From an uncultured Olsenella sp. (lineage in GTDB: Bacteria; Actinomycetota; Coriobacteriia; Coriobacteriales; Atopobiaceae): a stretch of DNA of 64,000 bases. The translations under genes and the position numbers were made by a program. Positions 47,643 through 56,561 of this stretch are shown one piece after another; the first letter of the stretch is position 1; every line of letters begins with the position of its first letter. The notes under the pieces are model-generated. The model saw only the letters and a list, made by a program, of their open reading frames with translations, searched no databases and was not told where the DNA came from. The stretch lies in NCBI GenBank assembly GCA_900314495.1, contig OMVJ01000003.1, positions 55,636 to 119,635 of the forward strand, written 5' to 3'.

Positions 47643-48968
47643 TCACCGGCGCCCTCCCTGCTGCCCCCGCGCCTGTCTGCGCCATTCTCCGGGGGTCATC
47701 CCCGTTGCAGCCTTGAATCGCGTTTGGAAGTGACTCTGGGAGGAATAGCCCAGGTAGTCCGCTATGTCGGCAATGCTGCGGTCCGTCTGCTCCAGGAGTT
47801 GTTTGGCGCGCCTGACTTTCTCGCCTGCCACGTACTCGCCAAGGGGCGCTCCCATGGAGGCCGAGAAGCGCGCGCAGAGGGTCTGACGGCTAACATGCAG
47901 GACGCGCGCAACTTCCTCGCCAGTCAGCTTGCTCGAGATGTTGCGCCGTACGTAGGTAATCGCGCGTGCCGCCAGCGGATCCAACCCCGCCAGCCCCACC
48001 TGCGAGACGCGCCGCGTAAAGTCGGCAACCATGTGCGCCTGCAGCTCAACCACGGCGTCGGCGGAAAAGAGCCCCTCACTCCGCATGATGTAGGCGTCCG
48101 AGAGCCGCATTGCCTCGTCTTCGGGCAGCCCGCCCTCCACCGCGGCGCGTGACGCGAGCGTTGCAACAACCACCAGCATGTTCTTCTCGTCCCGCAGGTG
48201 GTCGGGGCCAATGACGCCTTCGCTGCCGTGGTTGCGGTGCCCCAGAAAGCCCCGTAGCCCGGTCACGTCACCAGATCGCACGTAGCCCAGCATCTGGCGC
48301 TCAAAGCCGAGTGCGTTGTGGACCAACCGGTCATTGCGTCTGGAAGCATCTGATCCGGGGGAGGCCGCGCCTTCTGGGGCACCCAAGGGCACAGCCGCGC
48401 CCGTCGAGCCGTTCCCCGCCGCCATCTGCAGGTAAGGCGAGACGTCCTCCAGCTCCAACCTTTGTCCCGTGTACATGAAGCTCATGAGCAGGAGCATGTG
48501 CAAGAAGGAAAGCAGGGGTAGCGGCGGGACCACGCTCATGCGGTCGTACATGCGTAGGAATGCCTTCTCGCCTAGGCCAAGCTGGAAGGCGAAGTCCAGC
48601 TGCTGCTGCCGCGTGAGCGAGAGACTGCCGATGGGCCCCGCCACCACGCGCAAATCGCCCGCCCTCACCGCGCCCACATACTGGCCCCAGGGCGTTGCGA
48701 GGTACATGACGGGCCGGTCGGTGGTGAGGAGGGTAGGAAGCTGGGGACGCGCGGGGTCAACCGGCATGCCGTCGAGTCCCCACGACGCAAGAAGCTCACG
48801 CTCGCGAAAGACGCGAATGGGCACGCTGGAAATGCCCGCCTGATGCTCGCAAAGGTACAGCACGTCCTTCTCGTCCAAGTGCCAGCTCACGGCCTGCGCC
48901 AATCCCGCGGCATCTGCCGCGCAACCATACAAAAAGGAATAGAAACGCGACACATATGTAACCACCAA
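47643..48968 (-). CDS. AraC-family transcriptional regulator
   Basis: A 441-aa regulator. The large N-terminal part (1-340) contains a sensor-like region (RPVMYLATPWGQYVGAVRAGDLRVVAGPIG) and a Leu-rich segment. The last 100 residues are a double helix-turn-helix AraC domain (LTGEEVARVLHVSRQTLCARF and SIADIADYLGYSSQSHFQTRFKAATGMTPGEWR). The first codon is TTG at 48968, with GGGGAAG upstream; GTG at 48965 is also possible. It is divergent from the symporter-glycosidase genes and is the obvious candidate activator, with a sugar or glycoside as signal. Confidence 0.9.
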   Translation of the reverse strand: MVVTYVSRFYSFLYGCAADAAGLAQAVSWHLDEKDVLYLCEHQAGISSVPIRVFRERELLASWGLDGMPVDPARPQLPTLLTTDRPVMYLATPWGQYVGAVRAGDLRVVAGPIGSLSLTRQQQLDFAFQLGLGEKAFLRMYDRMSVVPPLPLLSFLHMLLLMSFMYTGQRLELEDVSPYLQMAAGNGSTGAAVPLGAPEGAASPGSDASRRNDRLVHNALGFERQMLGYVRSGDVTGLRGFLGHRNHGSEGVIGPDHLRDEKNMLVVVATLASRAAVEGGLPEDEAMRLSDAYIMRSEGLFSADAVVELQAHMVADFTRRVSQVGLAGLDPLAARAITYVRRNISSKLTGEEVARVLHVSRQTLCARFSASMGAPLGEYVAGEKVRRAKQLLEQTDRSIADIADYLGYSSQSHFQTRFKAATGMTPGEWRRQARGQQGGRR

Positions 48969-48989
48969 CCACAGCTTCCCCGTACAGTC

Positions 48990-49014
48990 ATGCCAACAGA
49001 TGGGATGCTGGCAT
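48990..49014. promoter_or_regulatory. Inverted repeat in the araC/symporter divergent region
   Basis: ATGCCA (48990-48995) and TGGCAT (49009-49014) are separated by 13 bases in the 65-base gap between the divergent genes, a plausible site for the AraC-type regulator. Confidence 0.35.
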
Positions 49015-49033
49015 CGGTAGATGGGGGAGACAT

Positions 49034-50518
49034 ATGGCGGAGACGACGAGCAAGCTGGCCTTTGTGAACGCGCATGCGTTCGACACGCGGGTACGTTCGG
49101 AGGATGTGCGCCTGCCCGAGAAGATCCTGGGCTACCTCTTTGGTCCCGTGGGCCCGCTGCTGGCTGGTGCCGTGCTGGGGAGCTTCCTGAACGTCTACTA
49201 CACCGACGTCCTCAACCTCACGCCCGTGTGGGGTGGCCTCTTCCTGCTCGTGTTCCCCATTGCCTCCAAGGTGCTCAACGCCGTGATTAACGTGGTGGTC
49301 GGCCAGGCCATCGAGCGCACTCGAACCTTCCAGGGCAAGGCGCGCCCCTGGCTCTTGCTCTCGGCGCCGCTCACGCTGGTCTCGGTGGTCTTGGTGCTTG
49401 CGGTACCGCAGGCGCCGGAGCCGGTGCAGCTGGTCTGGGTGGTCGTGTCCTACAACCTGTATTACTCAGGCGCCCAGTCCTTCTACAACATGGCCCACAA
49501 CCTCATGGTGCCGCTCTCCACGCGCGACTCCAAGGCCCGCGGGTCGCTCAGCGTCCTCACCAACGTGGCCACCACCATGGTCACGGGCATCATCGTGGCC
49601 ATGCTCTTCCCCACGCTGGTCCTGCCGCTCGTGGGCGTGGACCGCGGGGCGTGGCTCATGCTCAGCGTGGTGTTGGCGGTTCTGGGCTTTGTGCTCACCA
49701 TGGTGGAGTACTACTTCACCCGCGAGCGCGTGACGGAGGAGACTGCCGCGGAGCCTGCGCAAGAGATTCCCTTTGCCGAGCAGGCCAAGAGCCTGGTGTC
49801 CGACAAGTACTGGGTGGTCCTCATGGCCTACCTGCTGCTGTACACGCTCTCGCTCTCGTTCAAGAACATGAGCGGCGTCTACTACTGCAACTACGTGTTG
49901 GGCACCTACAACGATGGCATCACGTTCACGCTGGTCAACGTGATTGGCGGCATTCCCATGGGCATTGGCATCTTCGCGGTGTGGCCCATAGCCAAGCGCT
50001 TTGGCTTGCGCAATACCACCATGGGTGGCTTCGTGCTGGTGGCCGTGGGGTCTGCCCTGTGCTGGATCTTTTCGCGCAACCTGTATGTGGTGCTTGTGGG
50101 GCAGTTCATAAAGAACATTGGCTGTCTGCCCGCGTCGTACGTGTTCATGGCCCTCTTTGCCGACGTGCTCGACCACATTGAGTGGCGGTTCGGCTTCCGT
50201 TGCGATGGCCTCTCCAGCTCCATCTACGCCATCATCCAGACGGTCTGCGTGGGCGTGGCAAACGGCGTCTTCAACCTCATGTTGGGAATTACCGGCTACG
50301 TGGCACCGAGCATCGTGAATGGCGCCACCGTGGCGGCGCAGCAGACGCCGGCCACCCAAAACGTCTTCACTTTTTTCTTCCTGGGGCTGGACGTGATTAC
50401 CGCTGTGATCATCGTCTTCCTGCTGGGGCAGCTGGATGTGGAGAAGGTCATCGATAAGGAGCAGGCCGAGATTGCAGAGCGCCATGCGGCGGCCGGCGAT
50501 TCCGCGAAGAAGGATTAG
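49034..50518 (+). CDS. GPH-family glycoside:cation symporter (MFS)
   Basis: A 494-aa protein with about 12 membrane helices. Features of the glycoside-pentoside-hexuronide:cation group include the helix 1-2 region (GAVLGSFLNVYYTDVLNLTPVWGG), NVVVGQAIERTRTFQGKARPWLL with its Arg and Pro-Trp block, and ASYVFMALFADVLDHIEWRFG in the second half. It imports a sugar or glycoside with Na+ or H+. It leads the run of GH78, GH3 and dehydrogenase-like genes. Both hydrolases lack signal peptides, so intact glycoside import is likely. GGGGGAG precedes the ATG. Confidence 0.9.
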   Translation: MAETTSKLAFVNAHAFDTRVRSEDVRLPEKILGYLFGPVGPLLAGAVLGSFLNVYYTDVLNLTPVWGGLFLLVFPIASKVLNAVINVVVGQAIERTRTFQGKARPWLLLSAPLTLVSVVLVLAVPQAPEPVQLVWVVVSYNLYYSGAQSFYNMAHNLMVPLSTRDSKARGSLSVLTNVATTMVTGIIVAMLFPTLVLPLVGVDRGAWLMLSVVLAVLGFVLTMVEYYFTRERVTEETAAEPAQEIPFAEQAKSLVSDKYWVVLMAYLLLYTLSLSFKNMSGVYYCNYVLGTYNDGITFTLVNVIGGIPMGIGIFAVWPIAKRFGLRNTTMGGFVLVAVGSALCWIFSRNLYVVLVGQFIKNIGCLPASYVFMALFADVLDHIEWRFGFRCDGLSSSIYAIIQTVCVGVANGVFNLMLGITGYVAPSIVNGATVAAQQTPATQNVFTFFFLGLDVITAVIIVFLLGQLDVEKVIDKEQAEIAERHAAAGDSAKKD

Positions 50519-50527
50519 GGGGACGAA

Positions 50528-53089
50528 ATGCTGCAGGTTAAGGTGCTTGTTGACGGGCGTGCGAACGGAACTGTGACGGACGGGGTTCCCAACGTCAGCT
50601 TCAGTCTGGACTCCGACGTGCCGGGCGAGGCGCTGGATTCAGCCATTGTTACGTGCGCCGACTGGAAGGCGCAGACCACCGATCAGCTCAACAACCCCGT
50701 AAGGGCTAGCCTCGAGCCTTGGACCGACTATCAGGTGTGCGTGAGCACCCGCGGGACCTCGGGCGAGACCGCGGACGGCAGCGCGACCTTCCGTACCGGC
50801 CGCCTTGCCACGCCTTGGCAGGCCCGCTGGATTGGTGACAGCACGCTGGAGGTGCCAGAGAAGACCACGCCCGTGCCTCTTACGTTCCGCCACCGCGTGG
50901 CATTGGCGGCGAAGCTCGTGCGTCGCGCCTGGGTGGAGGCCACGGCGCTGGGCATTTACGAGCTGCAGCTGGACGGTGCCAAGGTGGGGGACCAGCTCTT
51001 TGCGCCAGGCTACACCAGCTACACGCATCAGGTGCAGTACCAGACCTACGACGTGACGGACCTTGTCCACAACGGCTCTGAGCTCGTTGTCTTTCTGGCG
51101 GCGGGCTGGGCGGTGGGCAGCTTTACCTACGGTCGCAAGAACCGCGCCTACTCAGACACGCCGGCCCTCCTTCTGGAGCTGCACGTGGAATACGCCGATG
51201 GCAGCTGCGACGTGCTGGCAACGGACGAGACCTGGGACGTGACCCAGGAGGGCCCTTACAGGGCGGCCGAATTCTACGACGGCGAGACCTTTGACGCCAC
51301 GGTGGACCTTGCCACGGTTGCCTGGCACAAGGCCTGCGTGGTGGCCCCGCGCAAGGAGCCGCAGATTTTGGCGGAGTACGGCGAGCCCGTTCGCGCCTTC
51401 ACGCCGCTGGCTCCGGTGGACGTGCGGCAGGCTCCCTCGGGCGAATGGGTCTACGACTTTGGCCAGAACATGGCGGGTGTGGTGCGGGCGCAAATTCGCG
51501 GCGCGAATGCCGGACAGGTGGTGACCTTCCGCCATGCGGAGGTTACGGTGGAGGGCGAGCTCTTCGTCAAGTCCCTCCGCACGGCCAAGGCCACGGCCAC
51601 CTACGTGTGCGCCGCCGGCGATCAGACCTACCAGCCCCGCCTGACCTACATGGGCTTTCGCTACGTGGGCGTGACCGGCGTGGACCCGGCGGATCTGACC
51701 CTGGAGGCCGTGCCTCTGCACTCCGACTTCCCCCAGACGGGTGACTTCGCCTGCTCCAACAGGCTGATCAACCGCCTGAACGAGAACATCCGCTGGGGTG
51801 GCTTCTCCAACTTCGTGGACATCCCCACGGACTGCCCGCAGCGAGACGAGCGCGAGGGTTGGACGGGTGACACTGCGGTCTTCTCTCGAACGGCATGCTT
51901 CAACTTTGACATGAGCCGCTTCTATGGCAAGTGGCTGCTGGACATGAAGGCCGAGCAGGGCCGTGGGGGTGGCATCCCTATGGTGGTGCCGCGCGGGGGT
52001 GACAATTGGCCCGTCATGGCCAATTCGTGCTGGGGCGATTCATGCATCCTGGTGCCCTGGGCACTTTGGCTCTCGCGTGGAGATAAGTCCCTGCTGGAGC
52101 GACAGTATCCCGTCATGCTGAGGTTCCTCAAGGCCGCCAGCTGGTGGTCGGCCTTCCTCTCCCTTACGCCCACGGGTCGCCACGTGTGGCGCTGGCCCTT
52201 CCATTTTGGTGACTGGTGCGCTCCCGGCGAGGACATCAAGGCCTGGATGGGCAAGGGCAAGTGGGTGGCCACTGCCTACCACGCAAACTCGCTGGAAATT
52301 GTGGCTCAGGTGGCGGGAATCTTGGGCAAGCCCAAAGACGCAGCGCGGTTGCGCGCGGAGCGCGATCAGGTGGTGGCGGCCTACAGGAGAGCCTTCACCA
52401 ATGGTCACGGCCGTCTGACCAAGAAGGAGTTCCAGACGGGCTACGTCCTGCCCATCCACTTTGGTATGACCGAGGGCGAAGAGACCGAGGCCATGGCCCA
52501 GAACCTGGAGCGGCTGCTGCGCCAGAACGGTGACAAGCTCTCTACGGGCTTCACTGGTACGCCTTACCTGCTCTTCGCTCTCTCCGACACGGGTCACGTG
52601 GACGAGGCCTACCGAGTGTTGCTGCAGACGGAGTGTCCCAGCTGGCTGTATGAGGTCAAGGCTGGCGGCACCACCATCTGGGAGCGTTGGGACGCGCTCA
52701 ACCCTGACGGCACGGTGAACATGGGCCAGCTCACCGACAATGAAAACGACGCGGGCATGGTGTCCTTCAACCACTACGCCAACGGTGCCGTGGGCGACTG
52801 GCTCTACCGGCGCCTGCTGGGCCTAGAGCCTACGGAGGGCGGCTACCGGCGCTTCAGCGTGCGTCCGGTGCCGGGCGGCGGAATTACCTGGGCGCGCGGT
52901 TACCAAGACACACCCTATGGTCGTGCCCAGGTGGCGTGGACCTGCGAGGACGGGACCTTCTCGATAGACGTTATGGTGCCGGTGTCGTGCGCGTGTGACG
53001 TGACGCTGCCGGACGGCCAGACTGCCGTGCTGACCAGCGGACGACACCACCTGGAGTGCGCGTTCGTCGCGGCAGCGGGAGAGGAATAG
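50528..53089 (+). CDS. GH78 alpha-L-rhamnosidase, cytoplasmic
   Basis: An 853-aa glycoside hydrolase. The order is a fibronectin-like N-terminal domain, the rhamnosidase N domain (GIYELQLDGAKVGDQLFAPGYTSY), the concanavalin-like domain (YDFGQNMAGVV), the (alpha/alpha)6 catalytic barrel with the family block DCPQRDEREGWTGDT near residue 435, and a C-terminal beta-sandwich (YRRFSVRPVPGGGITWARG). It removes terminal alpha-L-rhamnose from plant glycosides or rhamnogalacturonan fragments. No signal peptide. Nine bases follow the symporter stop and two precede the GH3 gene, so the genes form one operon. Confidence 0.93.
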   Translation: MLQVKVLVDGRANGTVTDGVPNVSFSLDSDVPGEALDSAIVTCADWKAQTTDQLNNPVRASLEPWTDYQVCVSTRGTSGETADGSATFRTGRLATPWQARWIGDSTLEVPEKTTPVPLTFRHRVALAAKLVRRAWVEATALGIYELQLDGAKVGDQLFAPGYTSYTHQVQYQTYDVTDLVHNGSELVVFLAAGWAVGSFTYGRKNRAYSDTPALLLELHVEYADGSCDVLATDETWDVTQEGPYRAAEFYDGETFDATVDLATVAWHKACVVAPRKEPQILAEYGEPVRAFTPLAPVDVRQAPSGEWVYDFGQNMAGVVRAQIRGANAGQVVTFRHAEVTVEGELFVKSLRTAKATATYVCAAGDQTYQPRLTYMGFRYVGVTGVDPADLTLEAVPLHSDFPQTGDFACSNRLINRLNENIRWGGFSNFVDIPTDCPQRDEREGWTGDTAVFSRTACFNFDMSRFYGKWLLDMKAEQGRGGGIPMVVPRGGDNWPVMANSCWGDSCILVPWALWLSRGDKSLLERQYPVMLRFLKAASWWSAFLSLTPTGRHVWRWPFHFGDWCAPGEDIKAWMGKGKWVATAYHANSLEIVAQVAGILGKPKDAARLRAERDQVVAAYRRAFTNGHGRLTKKEFQTGYVLPIHFGMTEGEETEAMAQNLERLLRQNGDKLSTGFTGTPYLLFALSDTGHVDEAYRVLLQTECPSWLYEVKAGGTTIWERWDALNPDGTVNMGQLTDNENDAGMVSFNHYANGAVGDWLYRRLLGLEPTEGGYRRFSVRPVPGGGITWARGYQDTPYGRAQVAWTCEDGTFSIDVMVPVSCACDVTLPDGQTAVLTSGRHHLECAFVAAAGEE

Positions 53090-53091
53090 GC

Positions 53092-55488
53092 ATGGCGGAC
53101 AACAAGACCGTGGCTGACCTTTGGCCCAGCGCTGCGGAGTTGGAGGAGGCCCGCTCTGTTGTGGCGGGGTTGACCCTTGAGCAGCAGGTGGCGCTGGGCG
53201 TGGGGGCGGACTTCTGGCGCACGGTTGCCTACCCCGAGCTGGGGATTCCCAAGCTGACGATGTCTGACGGACCAAACGGCCTGCGCTACCAGGCCGAGGG
53301 TGAGTCAGCGGCAGACGTCAACGAGTCGGCGCGTGCTACGTGCTACCCCACCAGCGCCACGCTTGCTGCCAGCTGGGATGTCAACCTGGCGCGCGCGGTG
53401 GGCCAGCGCATAGGCGAGGAGGCCCGAGCCATGGGCGTGGGCGTGGTGCTGGGCCCTGGCCTCAACATCAAGCGGAGCCCCCTCGGTGGCCGCAACTTCG
53501 AGTACCTGAGCGAGGATCCATTGGTGTCCGGCGTGCTGGGCGCAGCCTACGTGCAGGGTCTGCAGTCGCGTGGGGTGGGTGCCTGTCTCAAGCACTTTGC
53601 CTGCAACTCGCAGGAGTACAAGCGCTTCTCCAACGACGCCAACGTAGACGAACGAACCATGCGGGAGCTCTACCTCCCGGCATTTGAGCGGGTGGTGCGT
53701 CAGGCGCGTCCTGCCATGGTCATGAGCGCCTACAACAAGATCAACGGAACCTTCTGCTCGGACAACGCATGGCTGCTTAGAGACGTGCTGCGCGACGAAT
53801 GGGGATTCGGCGGTACGGTGGTCACGGACTGGGGAGGCATGCACGACCGGGCGGCGGCCTACCGTGCTGGCTGTGACCTGGCCATGCCGGGCGGCAGCCA
53901 TCACCAGCAGAAGGCTGCGGTAGGGGCCGTGCGGGCGGGGCTGCTGGACGCGGGGCTGGTAACTGAGTCGGCCGCGCGCGTGGCAGCTTTGGCCCGGCGA
54001 GAGCAGAAGGAGCTTGCGGGCGTGCAGCCTGCTGACCTTGAGGCCTGCCACGCCACGGCGCTTGTCGCCGCGCGAGAGGGGATCGTCCTTCTTGCCAACA
54101 AGGGCGCGCTGCCCCTGGCTGCCCGCGAGCGGGTGGCCCTGGTGGGTCGCATGGCGGAGTCGCCCCGCTACCAGGGGGCGGGATCTAGCCACATTAACTG
54201 TGGACACGTGGCGGGGCTTGCCCGGCTGGAACCCAGTTGGGCCTATGCGGCGGGCTACGACGAGCGCGGCAACACCAGCGATGCCCTGGTTGCCGAGGCA
54301 GTGGAGGTCGCGCGTGGTGCGGATGTGGCCGTTGTTGTGGTGGGACTTCCCGAGACAGGCGAGTCTGAGGGCTTTGACCGGGAGGGCATGGCCCTGCCCG
54401 CGGGCATGCTGCGGGTGATAGAGGCGGTGTGCCAGGCGGCGCCGGCGACTGTGGTGGCACTTCTGGGTGGCTCCGCTGTGGAGTGCCCCTTTGCAGACCA
54501 GGTGGATGCCATCGTGTGGGCCGGTTTGGGTGGCGAAGCGTGCGCGGAGGCCTTGCGCGACGTGCTCACGGGTGCCTGCGAGCCCAGTGGTCACCTGACG
54601 GAGACGTGGCCCCTGCGCTACGAGGATGCGCCCTGCTCTGGCTACTGGGGCGCCGCGCAGGCTGATGCTCCCCATCGTGACGCGCAGTACCGCGAGGGCA
54701 TATACGTCGGGTATCGCTACTACGAGACTGCCGGCGTGCCCGTGCGGTTCTGCTTCGGCCACGGGCTTACCTACACCAGCTGGGAGGCCTCGGAGCTCGC
54801 GGTGGTGGGGGAGGGCGAGTCTTCCTGGGACCCCACGGTTACTGTTACCGTGACCAACACTGGCTCCCGCCCTGGTGCGCAAGTGCTGCAGGTGTATGTG
54901 GAGCCGCCCGCGGCAGGGCCGTATCGTCCGAGGCGCATACTTGCAGGCTTTGCCCGCGTGGAGCTGACCCCGGGGGAGAGCCGGCAGGTGGAAGTTGCGC
55001 TGGACCCGCGCGCCTTCCGGGTCTGGCAGGACGGTTGGCACCAGATTGGAGGCACGTACGGCGTGGCTGTGGGCTTCTCGGTGCGCGACCTGCGCATCCG
55101 CGGGAAGCTGCAGGTCGCGGGCGAGGATCTTCCAGCGCCGGCCTGGCAGAAGGGTACGTGGTACGAGCTGCCTCAGGGCCTGCCCCCGCAGGTGGACTTT
55201 GAGCGCATGTTGGGCCGCACGGTGCCCGAGCGGGCTGAGCACAAGGGCACCTACACGAGCGAGAACACCCTGTTGGAGCTGGAGAAGGACTCTTGGGTGG
55301 CGCACATCATGGTGGGGGTCATGCGCAAGGTCATCCTGCGCATGTGCGGTGGCGACCCGGAGGATCCGGGCTACCTCATGACCATCGCGAGCTCCACGGA
55401 CAACGCGCTCTTTGGCCTGGCAAACGTCTCTGGCGGTGCCATGCCCGTCTGGCTTGCACGCCTGATCCTCCGCACCGCCAACCACTGA
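53092..55488 (+). CDS. GH3 beta-glucosidase-like enzyme, cytoplasmic
   Basis: A 798-aa GH3 enzyme. The TIM-barrel holds LTMSDGPNGLRYQ, GPGLNIKRSPLGGRNFEYLSEDP, CLKHFACNSQE and the nucleophile Asp246 in VVTDWGGMHD. The alpha/beta sandwich follows (IVLLANKGALPL, GLPETGESEGFDRE), then a fibronectin III domain (TVTVTNTGSRPGAQVLQVYV), with about 110 extra C-terminal residues. It cleaves beta-linked glucose or a related sugar. No signal peptide. It could take the sugar left after rhamnose removal. The 60 bases after the stop include a repeat-like hairpin. Confidence 0.93.
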   Translation: MADNKTVADLWPSAAELEEARSVVAGLTLEQQVALGVGADFWRTVAYPELGIPKLTMSDGPNGLRYQAEGESAADVNESARATCYPTSATLAASWDVNLARAVGQRIGEEARAMGVGVVLGPGLNIKRSPLGGRNFEYLSEDPLVSGVLGAAYVQGLQSRGVGACLKHFACNSQEYKRFSNDANVDERTMRELYLPAFERVVRQARPAMVMSAYNKINGTFCSDNAWLLRDVLRDEWGFGGTVVTDWGGMHDRAAAYRAGCDLAMPGGSHHQQKAAVGAVRAGLLDAGLVTESAARVAALARREQKELAGVQPADLEACHATALVAAREGIVLLANKGALPLAARERVALVGRMAESPRYQGAGSSHINCGHVAGLARLEPSWAYAAGYDERGNTSDALVAEAVEVARGADVAVVVVGLPETGESEGFDREGMALPAGMLRVIEAVCQAAPATVVALLGGSAVECPFADQVDAIVWAGLGGEACAEALRDVLTGACEPSGHLTETWPLRYEDAPCSGYWGAAQADAPHRDAQYREGIYVGYRYYETAGVPVRFCFGHGLTYTSWEASELAVVGEGESSWDPTVTVTVTNTGSRPGAQVLQVYVEPPAAGPYRPRRILAGFARVELTPGESRQVEVALDPRAFRVWQDGWHQIGGTYGVAVGFSVRDLRIRGKLQVAGEDLPAPAWQKGTWYELPQGLPPQVDFERMLGRTVPERAEHKGTYTSENTLLELEKDSWVAHIMVGVMRKVILRMCGGDPEDPGYLMTIASSTDNALFGLANVSGGAMPVWLARLILRTANH

Positions 55489-55499
55489 CATGACAAGGG

Positions 55500-55527
55500 T
55501 GACAAAGGGGGACGTTTCCCTTTTGTC
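55500..55527. repeat. Repeat-like hairpin after the GH3 gene
   Basis: TGACAAAGGGGGACG with CCCTTTTGTC can fold into a short hairpin. It resembles the 29-nt family (GGGGGACG core, TTTTGTC end) but has diverged. It may attenuate transcription into the next gene. Confidence 0.45.
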
Positions 55528-55548
55528 GCGAACGAAAGGAACCATCAC

Positions 55549-56559
55549 ATGAAGGTCTTCATGATCGGCGGTACCGGCCTCTTGGGGAGCGAGGCGGCAC
55601 AGGAGCTCATTGCCCGTGGCCACCAGGTGTCCTCCATTGCCCTGCCCCCCATGCCCACGGGTGCGCAGAAGGTGGAGGGCATGGAGCTCACTTTCGGCAA
55701 CTACCTGGAGATGAGGGATGACGAGCTTGCCGCCTGCATGCGCGGGTGTGACGGCTTCGTCTTTGCGGCGGGCGTGGACGAGCGCGTGGAGGGTCCTGCG
55801 CCCATTTATGACCTCTACCGCCGCTACAACATCGACCCCTTGCGCCGCTGCCTGCAGGTGGCCCAGCGCGTGGGCGTGCGCCATGTGGCTATCTGCGGGT
55901 CCTACTTCGCGCATTTTGCCAAGATTTGGCCCGAAAAACACCTGACCCAAACCCACCCCTACATCCGCAGCAGGGTGGACCAGGAGCAGATGGCCCTCTC
56001 CTTTGCGCACGACGGCATGGACGTGGCCGTGCTTGAGCTGCCCTACATCTTTGGCGCCCAACCTGGCCGTAAGCCGGTGTGGATGTTCCTCACCCAAATG
56101 ATCCGCAGCTCTAAGGGTCAGGTCTTCTACCCGCGCGGTGGCACCGCCATGGTCACCACGCGCCAGGTGGGGCAGGCGTTGGCTGACGCGCTTGAACGCA
56201 CGCACGGAGGGGTGGCCTGGCCCATTGGCTGGGACAACATGACGTGGGAGCAGATGCTCGCCATCTTCATGCGTCACATGGGCCTCCAGAAGAAGGTGGT
56301 CACCATTCCGGACTGGCTTTACGCGGCAGGCTCCCTCTCCGTGGTGGCCGACCAGCGACGCCGCGGCATCCAGGGCGGGCTGGACATGGCGCGCTTTGCG
56401 CCCGTTATGTGCGCCCAGACCTACATAGACAAGTCCTTGGGCTGCGTGCCGCTGGGCGTGCGGGAGGACGACATCGACGAGGCCATTGGTGAGTCCGTGC
56501 GCCTCTGCATGCAGATTGAGAATGGCGAGGTTCAGGCACAGGGGATGAGGGGCGAGTAA
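55549..56559 (+). CDS. Extended-SDR NAD(P)-binding protein (epimerase/reductase-like) with Arg in place of the catalytic Lys
   Basis: A 336-aa protein with the Rossmann motif GGTGLLG at residues 7-13 and a C-terminal substrate region, as in atypical/extended SDRs. The family YxxxK appears here as YIRSR in the matching position (HPYIRSRVDQEQMA), so the active site looks modified; it may bind rather than turn over a sugar, or use another base. Aromatic residues (W, Y, F) are frequent in the C-terminal half. It is in line with the GH78-GH3 genes and two bases before the next epimerase-like gene. The substrate is unknown. Confidence 0.75.
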   Translation: MKVFMIGGTGLLGSEAAQELIARGHQVSSIALPPMPTGAQKVEGMELTFGNYLEMRDDELAACMRGCDGFVFAAGVDERVEGPAPIYDLYRRYNIDPLRRCLQVAQRVGVRHVAICGSYFAHFAKIWPEKHLTQTHPYIRSRVDQEQMALSFAHDGMDVAVLELPYIFGAQPGRKPVWMFLTQMIRSSKGQVFYPRGGTAMVTTRQVGQALADALERTHGGVAWPIGWDNMTWEQMLAIFMRHMGLQKKVVTIPDWLYAAGSLSVVADQRRRGIQGGLDMARFAPVMCAQTYIDKSLGCVPLGVREDDIDEAIGESVRLCMQIENGEVQAQGMRGE

Positions 56560-56561
56560 CC

